Assembly (NCBI GenBank): GCA_023101885.1
Contig: JALPQD010000214.1
Coordinates: forward strand, 806,001 to 870,000
DNA: 64,000 nt
DNA from: Typhlomys cinereus
Lineage: Eukaryota > Chordata > Mammalia > Rodentia > Platacanthomyidae
Reading direction: 5' to 3'
The position numbers and the translations under genes are program-made. The notes below the pieces were generated by a model. The model saw only the letters and a list, made by a program, of their open reading frames with translations. It did no database searches and was not told where the DNA came from. Below, piece by piece: positions 59,731 through 64,000 of this stretch. Position 1 is the first letter of the stretch. Every line of letters begins with the position of its first letter.

Positions 59731-62095
59731 TTAATATGAAATGTCACTATTACATCCCTGTGTTTGAACACTTAATTTCCAGCTGGTTGTACTGTTTAGA
59801 AAGATTATGGTGACGAGAAGGTGGAGCATTGCTGGAGGAAATATTTTTCTGAGGGCAAGCCTTGAGTTTGATGGTCAGTTTTCACTTGTTCTTTCTCTAC
59901 CTCATGATTCATGATAAAGTGGCGGTCTCTCACTTGCTATTGTTCCTTCTCCACCATGGTTAACTATATCCCTCTGGAACTATAAGCCAAATAAACTACT
60001 ATTCCTTAGGTTTCATTTAACACAAAACTTTCGTCACAGCAGCAGAAGAGTAACTGATATAGTAATTGTTATGGTTCGAAATGTGAGATGCCCCCCATAG
60101 ACTCATGTATTTGAATCTTTAGTTGTTTAGGAAGGTCATGGCACCTGTAAGAGGTGGAGACTTGCTGGAGGAAGGCAAGCATAGGCAGTTGGGCTTGAGG
60201 TGGATTAGCCCCACTCTACCTCCAGGAGAGGTCTGCTTTTGAAGTTAGCAGCTTAGCAGCTCTGTCTCCTTGATAGATGTGCCTTTGGGAATATTTTTGG
60301 GAGAAATATGGAGAACTCTGTAGCTTTGATCTGGGAAAGCCTTTGTGCCTTGAAGACAGGGTCAAAAGGGCCATTCTAGTGAAATCTTGGAAGAAATTGA
60401 TGCTTTTATAGATGTAGACAATGGAAACCAGCTTCTGATCATACAGAGGTTTACAGAGGATGTGTGTGGAACTGGACAAGGAGGAAATGGATCGTTGTGT
60501 TAGCAGAAGTATGATTAAATTTTGTCCTCATCCTGAAAGCTTGTCTGAACATAAATTCAAGTGTTTGTCAGAAGTTTCAAGGTAATGTGATCTTGAGAGT
60601 ATGATATGGCTGCTTTTTAGTTCTCATGTTCAGAGTTATGACAAAACAGAACAAGAAAAACAAATCAGGCAGAAAGAGAAAAACAGTGAAGTTTGGTGAA
60701 AAATGTGAGAACAAGTTTAAGGGGAATGAAGACAATAAAATATGAGCCATTATTAAAGACATAAGCTCCATTTTTGAATCAAAGACTACTCTCAGTCTGG
60801 ATAATGAAAGGGGGCCTGCCATGAGGGCAACTTCATTAGAGAAATCTTATGGGTATAAGAATGCAAATTCTTTTGAAAGGAAAGAGCTGAAGGCAGAGTT
60901 TCAAAGGAAAGGTTTGTTCCAAGCAACTGTCCCAGAAATAGTCTTTCCAGCAACAGCACAGAGAGGCAGAATCAGCTGTGATTCAAGGAGAAACCAAGCT
61001 CCACTTGGAGGTTATAGCAGAACTTAACAAATTGATCTGTATGGTCCTGGTTTTAAAGACATCAAAGATGCAAGAGGTACGAGGTCATTGATTCCCTCCT
61101 CCAAATTTTAAAAAAATGACAGAAGTCAGGCAACATGTGGCAGGACTGGAAAGTATACAGAAAGGCCCAAGGAGGGCATTTTGTGCTGTGGAGTTAAAGT
61201 CTGTTTTGCTATTGAGAAATAACAATCTTAAAGATACCAGGACCAACATGGGACATGTATCAAGGAAATCTATGTATCATGGGAGGAGATTACCCACGGG
61301 AATGATGAATTCTCTGGACATCTTAGTTGGAAGAGTAGAACTGATGCTCTTTTAAATCACGATGAATTTAACAAGATATGCTAAACTTGGAGCTACTGGA
61401 TTTGGAGTCTGTCCTGCTGGTTTTCAGTCTTGGTATAGACTGGTCTTTCTTGAATATGTCCTCATTCCTTCCTTTTGGAATGGAAATTTTTATTCTTTGC
61501 CATTGTATGCTGGAAGTAGGTAGTTTATCTTTTTATTTTACAGGAGGCTATACACTTTGGACCTTCGGACTGGGTTAGGACCACTGATGTTTTTTATAGG
61601 ACTTTTTAAAGTTCTTATCTTGGTTACTGTGATAATTAGATATAGGTGTCAACTTGACAGTTGCAGGCTATATAGGGCATAGTTGTGAAGAATTGATGAT
61701 TAGGGCAAGTCCTTGAATAAGCCTGAAGCCAATAGCAGGTGGCACTTTCCAATAGTGGACCAGGAAGTATAGGAAGAAGGGACTTGCTCTTCCCTTGCCC
61801 TGGGTCATCTTGTTGTTTGAGTCCACCACCACTGTTCTTGACTCCTCTCAAAGTTCAGCCCTTTTGACTTTGCCATTGTCTCACTGCTTTGGGAGCCTAG
61901 TCTTAGTTGGACCTTGCTAATGTTCACTGCAGCTTTCAGAGCTCAGCCTTTTGGGCTTTGCCACTATTCATCTTTAATATTGCACCCAGCATCTTTGGGT
62001 TTGCTGATGTTCCTCGCCAATGTTAGAGCCCAGAATCTTTGGCCTGACTCTCTATCAATTTTGTTTCTTTAGAGAACTATGACAAATATAGTTGT
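59731..62095 (+). mobile_element. Old MaLR-type remnants (LTR and internal)
   Basis: 59731-60064 reads as an LTR: gtgtttgaacacttaatttc, aggtggagcattgctggagg, a polyA-like aataaacta and an end of type agagtaactgatatag. A similar LTR start, gttatggttcgaaatgtgag, recurs at 60069. 60.2-61.6 kb is diverged internal-like sequence with no intact motif. From about 61635 a different LTR-like block begins (ggtgtcaacttgacagttgc) and ends near ctatgacaaatatag at 62080-62094. This may be one decayed element or two overlapping ones. Confidence 0.5.
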
Positions 62096-62279
62096 CAAAT
62101 ATAAAGTTATATTTAAGAGACACTTTTTGACAGAAAGAAACATACCTGGCATTATAAACAAAGTCAAGATCACATGGGAGGGGAGATGACAGGCTGCAAG
62201 TGGGATCAAAACTTAGGTACAAGCACTGGAAAGCAAACTACCATCTAAGCAGTTAGTTATCATGATACCCATAGATTAG

Positions 62280-62595
62280 AGAGGACTTTAGCACTCAACC
62301 AAGAAGCATTCTTTTGCAATGGAAAGTGTTGACTACAGAGAATCACAACTGGCCGAAATGAAAGGAATAAGTGAATGTAGGACTGCTTAGCCCTAAACAA
62401 AACACTGTAGCCAACTACCCTCCATCCCAAGGCTCAGGGAACCTTGCAGAAGATGGGGCAGGGGTAAATGGAAGAACGTAAGGGCAGAAAAGGATGCTTT
62501 CAGACAAAAGCTTCTATTCAAAGCAGAGCTGCTACATTGAAGAACTCAGAGCAGTGATGTCCATTTTTGCCAAATCTGTATAATAGTTTGCTTAT
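62280..62595 (+). mobile_element. Old L1 3' UTR fragment
   Basis: The order ccatcccaaggctcagggaa, cttgcagaagatggggcagg, gaagaacgtaagggcag and the following block parallels the middle of the L1 3' UTR at 4.9-5.05 kb (atctcagggaaatttgcaga, gtaagattgtaagaacc). Diverged, with no tail. Confidence 0.5.
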
Positions 62596-64000
62596 CAGTA
62601 TTTCATTGTGGGAGGGTAAAGGGTCTCAAGTGAGATATTCATTTTACCCAAGAACTAGACTCATTACTTACTATGATATAAATTTCCACGTAAATGCAAC
62701 TTGGATTTCTTTTGAGTAAAATCACATTACTCCTCTTGCCTGTTTTTGACCTACCTGGCAGAAGTTTATTACTGAGATACAGAAATGTATCTATAGCCTA
62801 CTTGTCAGATTTACTTTTGCAAAATTTGTATTTATAAAAATAAAAATGCTATTTTAATTGAATTTCTACCATTCATAAATCCATTCAACAAAACTTCAAT
62901 TCTCTATGTTATTAATATAAATTTTTCAATCTAAATTCATTGTATATTATGTCCTGATTTTTAATTACTCTGGCAAGAACCACAGGAAAGTCAGAGAAAA
63001 AAATTATTTTGGAAAAGAACAAGGTAAGCAGAATGATTATGTCTGGTATGTGGCTCCACACAGACCTACAAAGGCTTCTGCAACCTGGTCACTAATGCAC
63101 ACACAGGTTGCCTGGGTGGATTCAGTTCTTCTGAGGAAAAAAATCAAAGAGCTTTTGTTCTAAGGAGCTGAAGAGCCTTGCTACAGGTGGTCACTAGGAT
63201 GAATGTGCATCTGTGCTTCTTGCCTGGCATCCCATTTTCTAATGAGTTTTGTCTGCTTTATGGTTCAGTAATTAAACAAATTGTTATAAGTAACTAAAAA
63301 ATAGAAGCCAAGAAGCCCATTTCCACAGCTGGCAGTCTGATATATCAGAAGTTTAATTGCTAAAATGCTCTGTTAGGGGCCAAATTCTTTATTATTGTTT
63401 GCCTAACAATTACAAATGAGTAGTTAGGTAGAAGTGGCACTTTGGGCACCATTAGAATTCTATCATAATTGATCCTCCCCCCCAAAAAAATCTGCTGAGT
63501 TGCTAGAGAATGAATTACAATGACCCATTTCTAAAAGCAGGAATGAATCTTGAAACCATTATCACTTTTGTCACTGGACAGGTTTAAAGCTTAAAAACTT
63601 GTCTGGAAGCTTTCTCCAGATGATCACCATTCAAAGAAATAGAGATGGCATTCTGTTCTGTCATGTCTCTGAGGGACAGAACATCTTTCAGGAGCTATTT
63701 CTCTTTTCTTTCATGAAAACCTTATGCTGCTTCTCATTTTCTGGCTAAGGTGCTTAACATGAAATATCAGACATATTTGGGACCCTGATCTTCCATATCC
63801 AAACTAACAAGTACAGCTTGTTTCAAAATCTAAACACTGTAGCTTTATTCTCAGCTCAACACACTTTTATTTTATTATTCATTATTTTACACATATGAAA
63901 ATGCTGCATAATGTATTTATACTGCAAATGTCAAGTATTCCATAATGATATTTTGGTCAACTATATATGGCATATATAACAACACAATGTGAGTATAATA
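62596..64000. other. A+T-rich intergenic DNA, no gene seen
   Basis: Mostly A+T-rich. 63.0-63.3 kb is more complex but unrecognised. No open frame of interest reaches the window edge. Confidence 0.4.

Noticed and set aside
1..64000. CRISPR array, phage or bacterial defence system
   Set aside because: No direct repeats with regular spacers, no operons or ribosome-binding sites, and the repeat content is entirely mammalian.

Overview
This window is intergenic mammalian DNA, almost certainly from a rodent. It holds no bacterial operons, no CRISPR array and no convincing host protein-coding exon. The rodent call rests on four repeat types seen together: B2-type SINEs with a tRNA-like head and an internal (CA)n tract, B1/ID/B3/B4-like SINE remnants, an L1 with tandem GC-rich 5' monomers, and MaLR-type LTR elements. 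The B2-type SINEs fit the mouse-like branch (muroids, mole-rats, jerboas and relatives). I cannot name the species. The DNA between repeats is A+T-rich and looks like a gene desert.

Layout. 0-6 kb: a (GGAA)n tract, a 5'-inverted L1 3' end and a short L1 3' end with target-site duplications (TSDs). 6-13 kb: one intact young SINE, one young SINE whose 5' half is inverted, a decayed LTR, a B3-like SINE and an L1 tail. 13.27-19.68 kb (- strand): a full-length L1 of about 6.4 kb flanked by a 9-bp TSD, with tandem 5' monomers, an ORF1 broken by one stop and an ORF2 broken by stops and frameshifts. 20-24.4 kb: a local tandem duplication, two young SINEs, then an opposite-strand L1 ORF2/3'UTR fragment split by a solo MaLR LTR with a perfect 5-bp TSD. 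24-47 kb: A+T-rich DNA with four more young SINEs (26.7, 28.5, 35.8, 42.6 kb), older SINEs and an ERV LTR region at 42.5-43.8 kb. 47.2-49.0 kb: a 5'-truncated L1 of the same subfamily with a 14-bp perfect TSD. 53.3-55.96 kb: an old L1 3'UTR split by a complete LTR-internal-LTR MaLR element. 59.7-62.1 kb: older MaLR remnants. The rest is A+T-rich and unassigned.

How the parts relate. The L1 family supplies endonuclease and reverse transcriptase activity. The SINEs and L1 tails carry A-starting TSDs on their sense strand, as expected for L1 target-primed insertion. The MaLR elements are non-autonomous LTR elements that depended on retroviral machinery in trans. Nesting gives a relative order: the MaLR copies are younger than the L1 fragments they interrupt, and the 42.6 kb SINE is younger than the ERV LTR it sits in. 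No new multi-gene system is visible. The most unusual structures are the twin-primed SINE at 8.45-8.75 kb, the monomer-type L1 promoter at 19.3-19.7 kb, the 118-bp and 60-bp local duplications at 20.1-20.4 kb, and the nested MaLR at 53.4-55.4 kb.
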